The notes under the pieces were generated by a model, which was given only the letters and a program-made list of their open reading frames with translations, did no database searches and was not told the origin of the DNA. A stretch of DNA of 64,000 nucleotides from Seriola aureovittata (lineage: Eukaryota > Chordata > Actinopteri > Carangiformes > Carangidae). The stretch is taken from contig NC_079384.1 of NCBI RefSeq assembly GCF_021018895.1, forward strand, positions 9,666,140-9,730,139, in the 5' to 3' direction. Positions 1-54,469 of this stretch are shown here, one piece after another; the first letter of the stretch is position 1; every line of letters starts with the position of its first letter. A program made the translations under genes and the position numbers.

Positions 1-969
1 AAAAGTCATGGTATAGTAAGAGATAAAAAAGTGATAAAAAATGTCATAGTATAGTAAGGGATAAAAGGTCATAAAAAAGTCATAGTATAGTAAGGCATAA
101 AAAGTCATAAAAACGACATAATATAGTGAGGAATAAAAATGTAATAGTATAGTAAGGCATAAAAGGTCATAAAAATGTCATAGTATAATAAGGCATAAAA
201 AGTCATACATATGTCATAGTATAGTAAGGCATAAAAAGTCATAAAAACATTATAGTTTAGTTAGAGATAAAAAGGCATAAAAAGTCATAGTATAGCAAAG
301 CATAAAAACGTGATAAAAATGTCATAGTATAGTAAGGGATAAAAGGTCATAAAAAAGTCATAGTATAGTAAGGCATAAAAAGTCATAAAAACGACATAAT
401 ATAATGAGGAATAAAAATATAATAGTATAATAAGGCATAAAAGCTCATAAAAATGTCATAGTATATTAAGGCATAAAAAGTCATAAATATGTCATAGTAT
501 AGTAAGGCATAAAAGGTTAAAAAAAAGTCATGGTATAGTAAGGGATAAAAGGTCATTGAAAAGTCATAGTATAGTAAGAAATAAAAAATCATAAAAACGT
601 CAGTACAGTAAGGCATAAAAGTCATAACGTCATAGTATAGTAAGGCATAAAAGGTCATAAAAAAGTCATATTATATTAAGGCACAAAAAGTCAGAAAAAC
701 GACATCGTATACAAGGCATAAAAATTCACAAAAACATCGTAGGAAAGCAATGCATAAAAAGTCATACAAACGTCATTGTGTATGAAAGCATAAAAATGTC
801 ATAGTATACTAAGGCATAAAAAGTCATAAAAATTTCATAGTATAGCAAGGCATATAAATGTCAAAAAATGACGTGGTACAGTAAGGCATAAAACGTCATA
901 AAAAAGTCATAGTATTGTTAGGCATAAAATGTCAAACATCGACATACTATGCTAAGGAGTAAAAATGAC

Positions 970-1305
970 ATGTGATGACCCCTCCACCAGGGCACTCTGT
1001 GTCCCTATTTGTTTTTGCTGATTTCCTTTCAGGTGCTGGATGGACCTGAGCCTGTAGTGCTGCATAAATTCTTCCCCATTTCAGTCCTGGCTATCTGACC
1101 TCTCTAGCTGTCTCTCTGGCTGTCTTCGTCGTCGCTCCCATGCTCCTGGCAAACCTGATGGCATCTGTGGACATTCTTTTGTACATTATATTTCAGTTGT
1201 TTGTTGAACCTACATATCATTTTCCTTGTTGTAAATAAATTATTTACCTGCCAATTCGTGTCGTCTCCACTTACTTCTTGTCAAGCCATTAAGTAAGGCT
1301 GTGAA
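970..1305. mobile_element. Non-repetitive insertion inside the minisatellite (possible solo LTR or retroelement 3' end)
   Basis: About 336 bp of unrelated, more GC-rich sequence interrupts the array. It begins tgtgatgacccctccacc and ends near gctgtgaaaca, and the array resumes with tactatag. Removing it restores a normal unit, which suggests a clean insertion. It has TG...CA ends and an AATAAA at 1,234-1,239, as an LTR or a retroposed 3' end would. Only a 3-base match (aca) flanks it, so no convincing target-site duplication is visible. Family unknown. Confidence 0.45.
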
Positions 1306-2904
1306 ACATACTATAGTAAGGCAGAAAACGTCATATTAAAGTGAAGCATAAAAGGTCATAAAAAAGTCATAGTATAAAAAAGCATGAAAAGTGGTAAAAA
1401 AGTCATACTATAGTAAAGCATAAAAATGTCATAGTATAGTAAGGCATAAAATGTCATAAAAAGTCATAGTATAGAAAGGCACAAAAAGTCATAAAAATGT
1501 CATACTATAGTAAAGATTAAAAGGTCATAAAAAAGTCATATTACAGTAAAGATTAAAAGGTCATTGAAAAGTCATAGTAGAATGAGGCATAAAAAGTCAT
1601 AAGTAAGACATTCTATAGTACGGCATAAAACGTCAAAGTATAGTAAGCCATTAAAGGTCATTAAAAAGTCATAGTATAGTAAGGCATTAAAGGTTATAAA
1701 AACATTATAGTATAATAAGCAATAAAAGGTCATTAAAAAGTGATAATATAGTAAGGCATAAAAAGTCATAAAAACATTATAGTATAGTAAGGGATAAAAG
1801 GTCATAAAAAAGTCATAGTATAGTAAGGCATAAAAAGTCATAAAAACGACATAATATAGTGAGGAATAAAAATGTCATAGTGTAGTGAGGCATAAAAAGT
1901 CATAAATACGTCATAGTATATTAAGACATAAAAGGTTAAAAAAAGGTCATGGTATAGTAAGGGATAGAAGGTAATTGAAAAGTCATAGTATAGTAAGAAA
2001 TAAAAAATCATAAAAACGCCATAGTACAGAAACGCATAAAAGTCAGAGTATAGCAAAGCAGAAAAAAGTGAAAAAAATGTCATAGTAAGACATAAAAAGT
2101 CAAAATAACGTCATAGTGTAGTAAGGCACAAAAAGTCATAAAATCGACATTGTATAGTAAGGCATAAAAAGTCATCATACGACATACTACAGAAAGCCAT
2201 AAAAAGTCATAAAAACGTCATAATATACTGAGGCATAAAAAATTCATAGTATAGTAGGGCATAAAAAGTCCTGAAAAACGACATAACAGTGAGGCATAAA
2301 AACGTTATAGTATAGTATAGTAAGGCATAAAAAGTCATATATACGACATAGTATAGGGAGGCATAAAAGGTCATAAGAACGTCATAGTATAGTAAGGCAT
2401 AAAAAGTCATAAAAGGCCATAAATATGTCATTGTGTATTAAGGCATAAAAAGTCATAAAAACGTCATAGTATAGTAAGGCATAAAAATGTCATAGTATAG
2501 CAAAGCATAAAAAGTGATAAAAATGTCTTAGTATAGTAAGAATTAAAAAGTCAGAAAAACGTCATAGTATAGTAGGGCTTAAAAAGTCAGAAAAATGGCA
2601 TAATATTGTAAGGCATAAAAACACATAAAAATGTCATAGTATAGTAAGGCATAAAAATTCATATATACGACATAGTATAGCAAAGTATAAAAAGTGATAA
2701 AAATGTCAAAGTATAGTAAGGCATAAAAAGTCATATATACGACATAGTATAGAAAGGCATAAAAGGTCATAAGAATGTCATAGTATAGTAAGGCATAAAA
2801 AGTCATAAAAGGCCATAAATACGTCATTGTGCATTAAGGCATTAAACATCATAGAAACGTCATAGAAACGTCATAGTTTAGTTAGACATAAAAAGGCATA
2901 AAAA

Positions 2905-4356
2905 TGTCATAGTATAGTAAGGCATAAAAAGTCATATATACGACATAGTATAGAAAGGCATAAAAGGTCATAAGAATGTCATAGTATAGTAAGGCATAAA
3001 AAGTCATAAAAGGCCATAAATACGTCATTGTGCATTAAGGCATTAAATGTCAGAAAAACGTCATAGTTTAGTCAGACATAAAAAGGCATAAAAATGTCAT
3101 AGTATAGTAAGGCATAAAAAGTCATATATACGACATAGTATAGAAAGGCATAAAAGGTCATAAGAATGTCATAGTATAGTAAGGCATAAAAAGTCATAAA
3201 AGGCCATAAATACGTCATTGTGCATTAAGGCATTAAATGTCAGAAAAACGTCATAGTTTAGTCAGACATAAAAAGGCATAAAAATGTCATAGTATAGCAA
3301 AGCATAAAAAGTGATAAAAATGTCAAAGTATAGTAAGACATAAAAAAGTCAGAAAAACGTCATAGTATAGTAGGGCTTAAAAAGTCATAAAAATGGCAGA
3401 TTATTGTAAGGCATAAAAACACATAACAATGTCATAGTATAGTAAGGCATAAAAAGTCATATATACAACATAGTATAGAAAGGCATAAAAGGTCATAAGA
3501 ATGTCATAGTATAGTAAGGCATAAAAAGTCATAAAAGGCCATAAATACGTCATTGTGCATTAAGGCATTAAACGTCATAGAAACGTCATAGAAACGTCAT
3601 AGTTTAGTTAGACATAAAAAGGCATAAAAATGTCATAGTATAGTAAGGCATAAAAAGTCATATATACGACATAGTATAGAAAGGCATAAAAGGTCATAAG
3701 AATGTCATAGTATAGTAAGGCATAAAAAGTCATAAAAGGCCATAAATACGTCATTGTGCATTAAGGCATTAAATGTCAGAAAAACGTCATAGTTTAGTCA
3801 GACATAAAAAGGCATAAAAATGTCATAGTATAGTAAGGCATAAAAAGTCATATATACGACATAGTATAGAAAGGCATAAAAGGTCATAAGAATGTCATAG
3901 TATAGTAAGGCATAAAAAGTCATAAAAGGCCATAAATACGTCATTGTGCATTAAGGCATTAAATGTCAGAAAAACGTCATAGTTTAGTCAGACATAAAAA
4001 GGCATAAAAATGTCATAGTATAGCAAAGCATAAAAAGTGATAAAAATGTCAAAGTATAGTAAGACATAAAAAGTCAGAAAAACGTCATAGTATAGTAGGG
4101 CTTAAAAAGTCATAAAAATGGCAGATTATTGTAAGGCATAAAAACACATAACAATGTCATAGTATAGTAAGGCATAAAAAGTCATATATACAACATAGTA
4201 TAGAAAAGCATAAAAGGTCATAAGAACGTCATACTATAGTAAGGCATAAAAAGTCATAAAAGGCCATAAATACGTCATTGTGCATTAAGGCATTAAACGT
4301 CATAAAAACGTCATAGTTTAGTAAGGCATAAAAATGTCATAGTATAGCAAAGCATA
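2905..4356. repeat. 726-bp higher-order duplication built from 190-bp subunits
   Basis: The segment starting tgtcatagtatagtaagg at 2,905 recurs at 3,095 and, in altered form, at 3,285 (190-bp steps). The same trio recurs at 3,631, 3,821 and 4,011, exactly 726 bp further on. The two 726-bp blocks are nearly identical and differ mainly near their right ends. This is the expected product of recent unequal exchange or slippage acting on multi-unit blocks inside the array. Confidence 0.85.
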
Positions 4357-7344
4357 AAAAGTGATAAAAATGTCATAGTATAGTAAGACATAAAAAGTCA
4401 GAAAAACGTCATCGTATAGTAGGGCTTAAAAAGTCAAAAATGGCATAGTTTAGTTAGACATAAAAAGGTATAAAAATGTCATAGTATAATAGGGCTTAAA
4501 AAGTCAGAAAAATGGCATAATATTGTAAGGCATAAAAACACATAAAAATGTCATAGTATAGTAAGGCATAAAAATTCATATATACGACATAGTATAGCAA
4601 AGCATAAAAAGTGATAAAAATGTCAAAGTATAGTAAGACATAAAAAGTCAGAAAAACGTCATAGTATAGTAGGGCTTAAAAAGTCATAAAAATGGCATAG
4701 TTTAGTTAGACATAAAAAGGCATAAAAATGTCATAGTATAGTAGGGCTTAAAAAGTCAGAAAAATGGCATAATATTGTAAGGCATAAAAACACATAAAAA
4801 TGTCATAGTATAGTAAGGCATAAAAGGTCATAAGAACGTCATACTATAGTAAGGCATAAAAAGTCATAAAAGGCCATAAATACGTCATTGTGTATTAAGG
4901 CATAAAACGTCATAAAAACGTCATAGTTTAGTTAGACATAAAAAGGCATAAAAATGTCATAGTATAGCAAAGCATAAAAAGTGATAAAAATGTCTTAGTA
5001 TAGTAAGAATTAAAAAGTCAGAAAAACGTCATAGTATAGTAGGGCTTAAAAAGTCAGAAAAATGGCATAATATTGTAAGGCATAAAAACACATAAAAATG
5101 TCATAGTATAGTAAGGCATAAAAATTCATATATACGACATAGTATAGCAAAGCATAAAAAGTGATAAAAATGTCAAAGTATAGTAAGGCATAAAAAGTCA
5201 TATATACGACATAGTATAGAAAGGCATAAAAGGTCATAAGAATGTCATAGTATAGTAAGGCATAAAAAGTCATAAAAGGCCATAAATACGTCATTGTGCA
5301 TTAAGGCATTAAACGTCATAGAAACATCATAGTTTAGTTAGACATAAAAAGGCATAAAAATGTCATAGTATAGTAAAGCATAAAAAGTCATATATACGAC
5401 ATAGTATAGAAAGGCATAAAAGGTCATAAGAATGTCATAGTATAGTAAGGCATAAAAAGTCATAAAAGGCCATAAATACGTCATTGTGCATTAAGGCATT
5501 AAACGTCAGAAAAACGTCATAGTTTAGTCAGACATAAAAAGGCATAAAAATGTCATAGTATAGCAAAGCATAAAAAGTGATAAAAATGTCAAAGTATAGT
5601 AAGACATAAAAAGTCAGAAAAACGTCATAGTATAGTAGGCTTAAAAAGTCATAAAAATGGCAGATTATTGTAAGGCATAAAAACACATAACAATGTCATA
5701 GTATAGTAAGGCATAAAAAGTCATATATACAACATAGTATAGAAAGGCATAAAAGGTCATAAGAACGTCATACTATAGTAAGGCATAAAAAGTCATAAAA
5801 GGCCATAAATACGTCATTGTGCATTAAGGCATTAAACGTCATAAAAACGTCATAGTTTAGTAAGGCATAAAAATGTCATAGTATAGCAAAGCATAAAAAG
5901 TGATAAAAATGTCATAGTATAGTAAGACATAAAAAGTCAGAAAAACGTCATCGTATAGTAGGGCTTAAAAAGTCAAAAATGGCATAGTTTAGTTAGACAT
6001 AAAAAGGTATAAAAATGTCATAGTATAGTAGGGCTTAAAAAGTCAGAAAAATGGCATAATATTGTAAGGCATAAAAACACATAAAAATGTCATAGTATAG
6101 TAAGGCGTAAAAATTCATATATACGACATAGTATAGCAAAGCATAAAAAGTGATAAAAATGTCAAAGTATAGTAAGACATAAAAAGTCAGAAAAACGTCA
6201 TAGTATAGTAGGGCTTAAAAAGTCATAAAAATGGCATAATATTGTAAGGCATAAAAACACATAAAGATGTCATAGTATAGTAAGGCATAAAAAGTCATAT
6301 ATACGACATAGTATAGAAAGGCATAAAAGGTCATAAGAACGTCATAGTATAGTAAGGCATAAAACGTCATAAAAGGCCATAAATACGTCATTGTGCATTA
6401 AGGCATTAAACGTCATAAAAATGTCATAGTTTAGTAAGATATAAAAAGTCAAAAAAACGTCATAAAAATGTCATAGTTTAGTAAGACATAAAAAGTCAAA
6501 AAAACGTCATAGTATGGTTAGGCTTAAAAAGTCATACAAATGGCATAATATTGTCAGGCATAAGAAGTCATTAAAACTTCATAGTATAGTAAGGCATAAA
6601 AGGTTAAAAAAAGTCATGGTATAGTAAGGGATAAAAGGTCATTGAAAAGTTATAGTATAGTAAGGCATAAAAAGTCATAGTATAGCAAAGCATAAAAAGT
6701 GATAAAAATGTCATAGTATAGTAAGACATAAAAGGTTAAAAAAAGGTCATGGTATAGTAAGGGATAAAAGGTCATTGAAAATGACATAGTATAGTAAGGC
6801 ATAAAAAGTCATATATACGACATAGTATAGAAAGGCATAAAAGGTCATAAGAACGTCATAGTATAGTAAGGCATAAAAAGTCATAAAAGGCCATAAATAC
6901 GTCATTGTGTATTAAGGCATAAAACGTCATAAAAATTTCATCGTTTAATAAGACATAAAAAGTCAAAAAAACGTCATAGTATAGCAAAGCATAAAAAGTG
7001 ATAAAAATGTCAAAGTATAGTAAGACATAAAAAGTCAGAAAAACGTCATAGTATAGTAGGGCTTAAAAAGTCATAAAAATGGCATAGTTTAGTTAGACAT
7101 AAAAAGGCATAAAAATGTCATAGTATAGTAGGGCTTAAAAAGTCAGAAAAATGGCATAATATTGTAAGGCATAAAAACACATAAAAATGTCATAGTATAG
7201 TAAGGCATAAAAGGTCATAAGAACGTCATACTATAGTAAGGCATAAAAAGTCATAAAAGGCCATAAATACATCATTGTGTATTAAGGCATAAAATGTCAT
7301 AAAAACGTCATAGTTTAGTTAGACATAAAAAGGCATAAAAATGT

Positions 7345-9858
7345 CATAGTATAGCAAAGCATAAAAAGTGATAAAAATGTCAAAGTATAGTAAGACATGA
7401 AAAGTAAAAAAAACGTCATAGTATGGTAAGACTTAAAAAGTCATACAAATGGCATAATATTGTCAGGCATAAGAAGTCATTAAAACTTCATAGTATAGTA
7501 AGGCATAAAAGGTTAAACAAAGTCATGGTATAGTAAGGGATAAAAGGTCATTGAAAAGTTATAGTATAGTAAGGCATAAAAAGTCATAGTATAGCAAAGC
7601 ATAAAAAGTGATAAAAATGTCATAGTATAGTAAGACATAAAAGGTTAAAAAAAGGTCATGGTATAGTAAGGGATAAAAGGTCATTGAAAATGACATAGTA
7701 TAGTAAGGCATAAAAAGTCATATATACGACATAGTATAGAAAGGCATAAAAGGTCATAAGAACGTCATAATATAGTAAGGCATAAAAAGTCATAAAAAGG
7801 TCTTTTATAGTAAGGCATAAAAAGTCATAATACGACATAGTATAGTAAGGCATAAAAGGTCATAAAAAAGTCATAGTATAGTAAGGCACAAAAAGTAATA
7901 AAATCGACATTGTAGAGTAAGGCATAAAAACTCATAATACGACATAATATGGAAAGCGATAAAAAGTCATAAAAATGTCATAACATATTGATCATAAATA
8001 ATTCATAGTATAGTAGGGCATAAAAAGTCCTGAAAAACACTTAACATAGTGAGGCATAAAAACGTCATAGTATAGTATAGTAAGGCATAAAAAGTCATAA
8101 AAACATCATAGTATAGTAAGGCATAAAAGGTCACAAAAAAATCATAGTATAGTAAAGCACAAAAAGTCAAAAAAATGACATAGTATAGTAAGGCATAAAA
8201 AGTCATATATACGACATAGTATAGAAAGGCATAAAAGGTCATTAAATGCCATAAAAACGTCATTGTGTATTAAGGCATAAAACGTCATAAAAACGTCATA
8301 ATATAGTGAGGCCTAAAAACGGTACAGTATAGTATGGCATAAAAAATCATAAAACATCATGGTATAGTGAGGCATAAAAAGTCAAAAATGGCATAGTTTA
8401 GTTAGACATAAAAAGGTATAAAAATGTCATAGTATAGTAGGGCTTAAAAAGTCAGAAAAATGGCATAATATTGTAAGGCATAAAAACACATAAAAATGTC
8501 ATAGTATAGTAAGGCGTAAAAATTCATATATACGACATAGTATAGCAAAGCATAAAAAGTGATAAAAATGTCAAAGTATAGTAAGACATAAAAAGTCAGA
8601 AAAACGTCATAGTATAGTAGGGCTTAAAAAGTCATAAAAATGGCATAATATTGTAAGGCATAAAAACACATAAAGATGTCATAGTATAGTAAGGCATAAA
8701 AAGTCATATATACGACATAGTATAGAAAGGCATAAAAGGTCATAAGAACGTCATAGTATAGTAAGGCATAAAACGTCATAAAAGGCCATAAATACGTCAT
8801 TGTGCATTAAGGCATTAAACGTCATAGTATAGCAAAGCATAAAAAGTGATAAAAATGTCAAAGTATAGTAAGACATGAAAAGTAAAAAAAACGTCATAGT
8901 ATGGTAAGACTTAAAAAGTCATACAAATGGCATAATATTGTCAGGCATAAGAAGTCATTAAAACTTCATAGTATAGTAAGGCATAAAAGGTTAAACAAAG
9001 TCATGGTATAGTAAGGGATAAAAGGTCATTGAAAAGTTATAGTATAGTAAGGCATAAAAAGTCATAGTATAGCAAAGCATAAAAAGTGATAAAAATGTCA
9101 TAGTATAGTAAGACATAAAAGGTTAAAAAAAGGTCATGGTATAGTAAGGGATAAAAGGTCATTGAAAATGACATAGTATAGTAAGGCATAAAAAGTCATA
9201 TATACGACATAGTATAGAAAGGCATAAAAGGTCATAAGAACGTCATAATATAGTAAGGCATAAAAAGTCATAAAAAGGTCTTTTATAGTAAGGCATAAAA
9301 AGTCATAATACGACATAGTATAGTAAGGCATAAAAGGTCATAAAAAAGTCATAGTATAGTAAGGCACAAAAAGTAATAAAATCGACATTGTAGAGTAAGG
9401 CATAAAAACTCATAATACGACATACTATGGAAAGCGATAAAAAGTCATAAAAATGTCATAACATATTGATCATAAATAATTCATAGTATAGTAGGGCATA
9501 AAAAGTCCTGAAAAACACTTAACATAGTGAGGCATAAAAACGTCATAGTATAGTATAGTAAGGCATAAAAAGTCATAAAAACATCATAGTATAGTAAGGC
9601 ATAAAAGGTCACAAAAAAATCATAGTATAGTAAAGCACAAAAAGTCAAAAAAATGACATAGTATAGTAAGGCATAAAAAGTCATATATACGACATAGTAT
9701 AGAAAGGCATAAAAGGTCATTAAATGCCATAAAAACGTCATTGTGTATTAAGGCATAAAACGTCATAAAAACGTCATAATATAGTGAGGCCTAAAAACGG
9801 TACAGTATAGTATGGCATAAAAAATCATAAAACATCATGGTATAGTGAGGCATAAAAA
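7345..9858. repeat. About 1.03-kb block duplicated at 1,478-bp offset
   Basis: Sequence from about 7,345 to 8,380 is repeated almost exactly at about 8,823-9,858. The roughly 440 bp between the copies is itself a copy of about 5,972-6,412 (offset 2,409 bp). The region is therefore a mosaic of pasted blocks rather than a simple run of units. Block edges are read by eye and may be off by tens of bases. Confidence 0.8.
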
Positions 9859-10548
9859 CTTCATAGTATAGTAAAGCATAAAAGGTCATTAAAAAGTCAT
9901 AGTATAGTAAGACATAAAAGGTCATAAAAACGTCATAGTATAGTTAGGCATAAAAAGTCATAAAAACGTCATGGTATAGTCAGGCATGAAAAGTCATAAA
10001 AACATCATAGTATATAGTAAGGTATAAAATTTCATCAAAACGTCATAGTATATTAGTGTTTAAAAAGTCATTAAAATGGCATAATATTGTAAGGCATAAA
10101 AAGTCGTAAAAGGTCATAAAAAGGTCATTGTGTATGAAGGCATGAAAGGTCATAAAAACGTCATAGTATAGTTAGGCATAAAAAGTCATAAAAACGTCAT
10201 GGTATAGTCAGGCATAAAAAGTCATAAAAACGTCATAGTATATAGAAAGGTATAAAATTTCATAAAAACATCATAGTATAGTTAGTCATAAAAACGACAT
10301 GCTATAGCAAGGCATAAAAAGTCATAGATACAACAGACTATAGAAAGGCATAAAAGGTCATAGAAACATCTCAATATAGTAAGGCCTAAAAAGTCATAAA
10401 AACCAGGTAGTATAGTAAGGCATAAAAACGACATAAAAACGTCATTGTACAGTAAGGCACAAAAAATTATAAATAGGTAATAGTATAGTAAAGCATTAAA
10501 AGACATAAAAACGACATAGTATATGAACGCAAAAAAAGTCACAAAAAA

Positions 10549-11899
10549 TGTCCTTGGGCCGGCCTTGCTATTACCACCTGTAAGAGATCAGTCGGTTAGT
10601 TTACTGACAGCACAGGATTAATGAAGAAAACTGCCAAGTGATTCTCGTCTACATGTAGAAAACCAATTATGCTGTAAACAGCAAATGGACTGAATGATTA
10701 CAATAAACTCAATGGTAAAGAAATGACACCTGCTGTATCTAGAATTGTGGATATCTAGAAGTGAGATCCAGAAATTCTTTTTGCTTCACAAATAGAAAAT
10801 TGATTCACAAATGTCTTTATGAAAGTTGTAAATGCTAGGAAGATATTCACAAATGCTTTCCATTTTTTTTCAAATGAATTGTTTGTATTCAAAGATATTT
10901 TGTTTTTACTTGTCAAATTTCTTTGTGTATTTGAAAATCTGAATTTGCAAATTTATTTTTTGTATTTGTGGAAGGTGTTTTATATTTACAGATTATACAT
11001 TTACACACGGATTGTCAATCTGTTCACACAAACAATATTAATACAAATCTACTTTCATATCCCCTCGACACATAAAATTATTGAATAAAGAAATGTGCAT
11101 ATGAAGATGCTAATTGCAGACCTCTTATATAGCCGACAAATGGTGCTAAAAGCCATTTAGCCTAATATGACCCTTTTTTTTTGTGTAGTCCAGTATATTT
11201 AGGATTAATTTACTTCAAAGTCCTTTTGCATGGTGTGTTAAAAGGGGATGTTCTCTTACTATTTTGTATGTATTTGTAATCTATGACACTAAACAACTTT
11301 TGTGGGATTTCACTGCTTCCCACCCACCTCTATTGAAGCATTCTCTTTGGGTATAATTATGAGCTGGCTCTATTTCAGTCCTTGTCCTTCCTTAAGAAAA
11401 ATATATTCAAGATCTTATTCTGAATTTAATACATTAAGACAAAGTCTTAGAGTAAATTAACCTGATTCATTTTTTTTTATTGTGAGAAAAATGTGAGAGT
11501 TTCATGCTGTAACAGTAATCCAAATACAGCAACTACACCTCAAACCTACTCAAACCTGGATGAGATCAAAGGTTCATTTTTGACCTTAGAAAACATAGTT
11601 AGCAAAACAATCTCATCATGAAGGGTTCATTTAGTGACTGTTCTGGAGCTTTCGATTACATCACACTTAAGTGCTGAGGTTATTTTGTCAAAGTGCTCAG
11701 AAAAATGGAAATTTACACATCTATGATAAGTGGGAGATAATGATCAGCTCCAAATCGACCTTGTGATGTGCATGTTGTGTCACTTCAATTTTAGCTTCTC
11801 TCCATTGTACTTGCATCTCAAAAGCACCAAAATCCAATTGAATTCTACACAGATACTGCTTGTAAAATAAGTACTATTACTGAGAAATGTCTTTATGTC
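10549..11899. other. AT-rich 3' flank of plce1, no gene seen
   Basis: This interval separates the minisatellite from the 3' UTR. It is AT-rich and has only short chance reading frames (an 89-codon plus-strand frame at 10,819-11,088 resembles nothing I know). It contains one diverged interspersed repeat at about 11,561-11,770, listed separately. In mammals a convergent gene (NOC3L) lies beyond PLCE1; none of it is seen here. Confidence 0.6.
11561..11770. repeat. Diverged interspersed repeat related to the one at 36.4 kb
   Basis: The stretch around tgaccttagaaaa, then ctgttctggagctttcgatt, matches 36,405-36,490 with scattered differences. The following part around gtgctcagaaaaatggaaat matches the 36.5-kb copy only as its reverse complement. 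This suggests a small inverted-repeat element whose inner segment lies in opposite orientation in the two copies. Confidence 0.55.
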
Positions 11900-12100
11900 T
11901 TTATTTAGCTGTTTAAGGTTCATGTGTTTAAATCATTGAGTAAACCTTTTTTTTCTTTTTTGAAGTTTTAGAAATTCAGACTGGCACCTTAAAGTTTTTT
12001 GTTCATATTAAGTTTTTCCTGTTGCAGTGTTAGAGGTTAGAGACAACATACGGTACCTCTGTTGCCTTTCCATGCACAGACAGCAGGCAGAGTGTGAGCC
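11900..12100 (-). other. plce1 3' UTR with candidate poly(A) signal
   Basis: The stop codon is at 12,101-12,103. The first AATAAA I see downstream on the minus strand is at 11,900-11,905 (tttatt on the plus strand), about 200 nt after the stop. That gives a plausible short 3' UTR. A longer UTR using T-rich sequence near 11,470 is also possible; cDNA would decide. Confidence 0.4.
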
Positions 12101-53040
<40,940 letters not shown>

Positions 53041-54359
53041 CTGTAAAGGAAGCAATTGACAAGCATGTCTCTTAGTGGGAAGCAAAACTGGCAAAAACCA
53101 GAGTTTGAGAAGTCATTAAAGCTGTGCTGGCAACCTCACAACTGTCAGTCATTGAAAAATATTCAGTTCAGTTAGAACTCCTGTGGCAAGAGTTTTCACC
53201 AGGATTGTCTCATTTTGCTACAAACAAAAACTTCATCAGTAATTTGAGAGATTACATAAAAAGTTTTAAATCCAATTGAACTCCATCAACCTTCGAGTGT
53301 GCATGAACAGAATAACTGAGATGAAAGAGTCACACAAAAGCTTCAAGGCAAAATCCACTTCATCTGGAGCTGTTTTTCACCTTTCAGGCTGTTATATAAC
53401 ATTTGAATCAGAGGTCATTGTCATCAGCTCCTCTTCTGTGGTCATTCTCAGAAGCAATTTCCTCTTGACAGAGCAGAAATCAAAGCGTGAAAAGAAAGAA
53501 TTAATAGAGAGAAACACCACTGTGGCACATAACAGATAGGAAGAAAGGTGGGAAAACGGATCCAGACAGAAATCATCTGAGCGAGACACACTGATAATGT
53601 GGGTATACAGAGAGGGAAAATAAGCAGCAGACAAAAGGTAAAGACAGAAAGAAGAGACGTCACTGAGGAGTTTTAACTGAGTGAACGTTTTGACCTTAAA
53701 GAAAAGCCTCCTCCTCTTTCCGTTCACACTCTTCTTGGAACAAAATCCATTTGACATAAAAGGAAACACTTATCCAAAACGAGTGGCTTGTTCTTTGTCC
53801 TTGGGTGAACCTGCAGATGAGCCCTTCTGCTACGAATTTCAGAGAAAAACCATTAAGGCAACATTTTGTGGCAATGTAAGTGGGCAGTAATGCCCTTCAG
53901 TGGCGATGGATATTACAAAATCGGAAAAAATCAATACTGCTGACAGAGTAGGGGATGAATACAATACAAGTTTAATGAGAAAATGCGGCTTGAGCGGAAC
54001 TGTCATCGACGGTGTTGATCAGCACTGCCTCACACTATTGCCAAGAAGGAGGTAGGTGAAGGCTAACACCCACAGGATTATTCTCATATAAAGTACATGT
54101 GAATCTGTGATCACTCTTTTAAAAAATGTCCTGTTTTGTATTAGGCACAGGCTGGCAGTGCAGTGGCATAACATACACATACACACCCACAAACACACAT
54201 AGTGCAATGCCAACTCAGACTCCTAATGGGATGGGTTTCCTGCATGGGGTGTAGGCCTCGCTGTTGTCAGATCTGAGCCATCTCCAGGGAGAGGAGACAT
54301 ACCAGCCTGCACGTTTGTAGAGTGAGAGAGCCAGAGTCAGAGAAAGGGTGAGACACAAA

Positions 54360-54469
<110 letters not shown>

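Larger units (their letters stand above)
1..10548. repeat. 36-bp minisatellite array, more than 10.5 kb
   Basis: Nearly the whole stretch is made of variants of one 36-bp unit, which on the plus strand runs roughly cataaaaagtcataaaaacg followed by tcatagtatagtaagg. Copies differ by point changes and by small losses. The array is already running at base 1, so its true length is unknown, and it ends near 10,548 at a GGCC-containing unique sequence. Because 36 is divisible by 3, the minus strand stays open over many units and reads MTFYALLYYDVF over and over; these are not genes. Larger duplications are layered on the basic unit: offsets of 190, 726, 1,478, 2,409 and 2,467 bp are visible. The array lies downstream of the 3' end of plce1. 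Confidence 0.95.

Noticed and set aside
383..10542. Many minus-strand frames of 65-91 codons reading MTFYALLYYDVF repeats
   Set aside because: They are the translation of the 36-bp minisatellite, whose period is a multiple of 3. Starts and stops fall at random unit variants and there is no splice, promoter or homology support.
1..10548. Regular short repeats resembling a CRISPR array
   Set aside because: There are no distinct spacers between the repeats, units are contiguous and diverged, no cas genes are present, and the context is a vertebrate intron-containing gene.
10819..11088. Plus-strand 89-codon frame beyond the 3' end of plce1
   Set aside because: AT-rich, with low-complexity Phe/Tyr/Ile content, no homology and no promoter or splice context.
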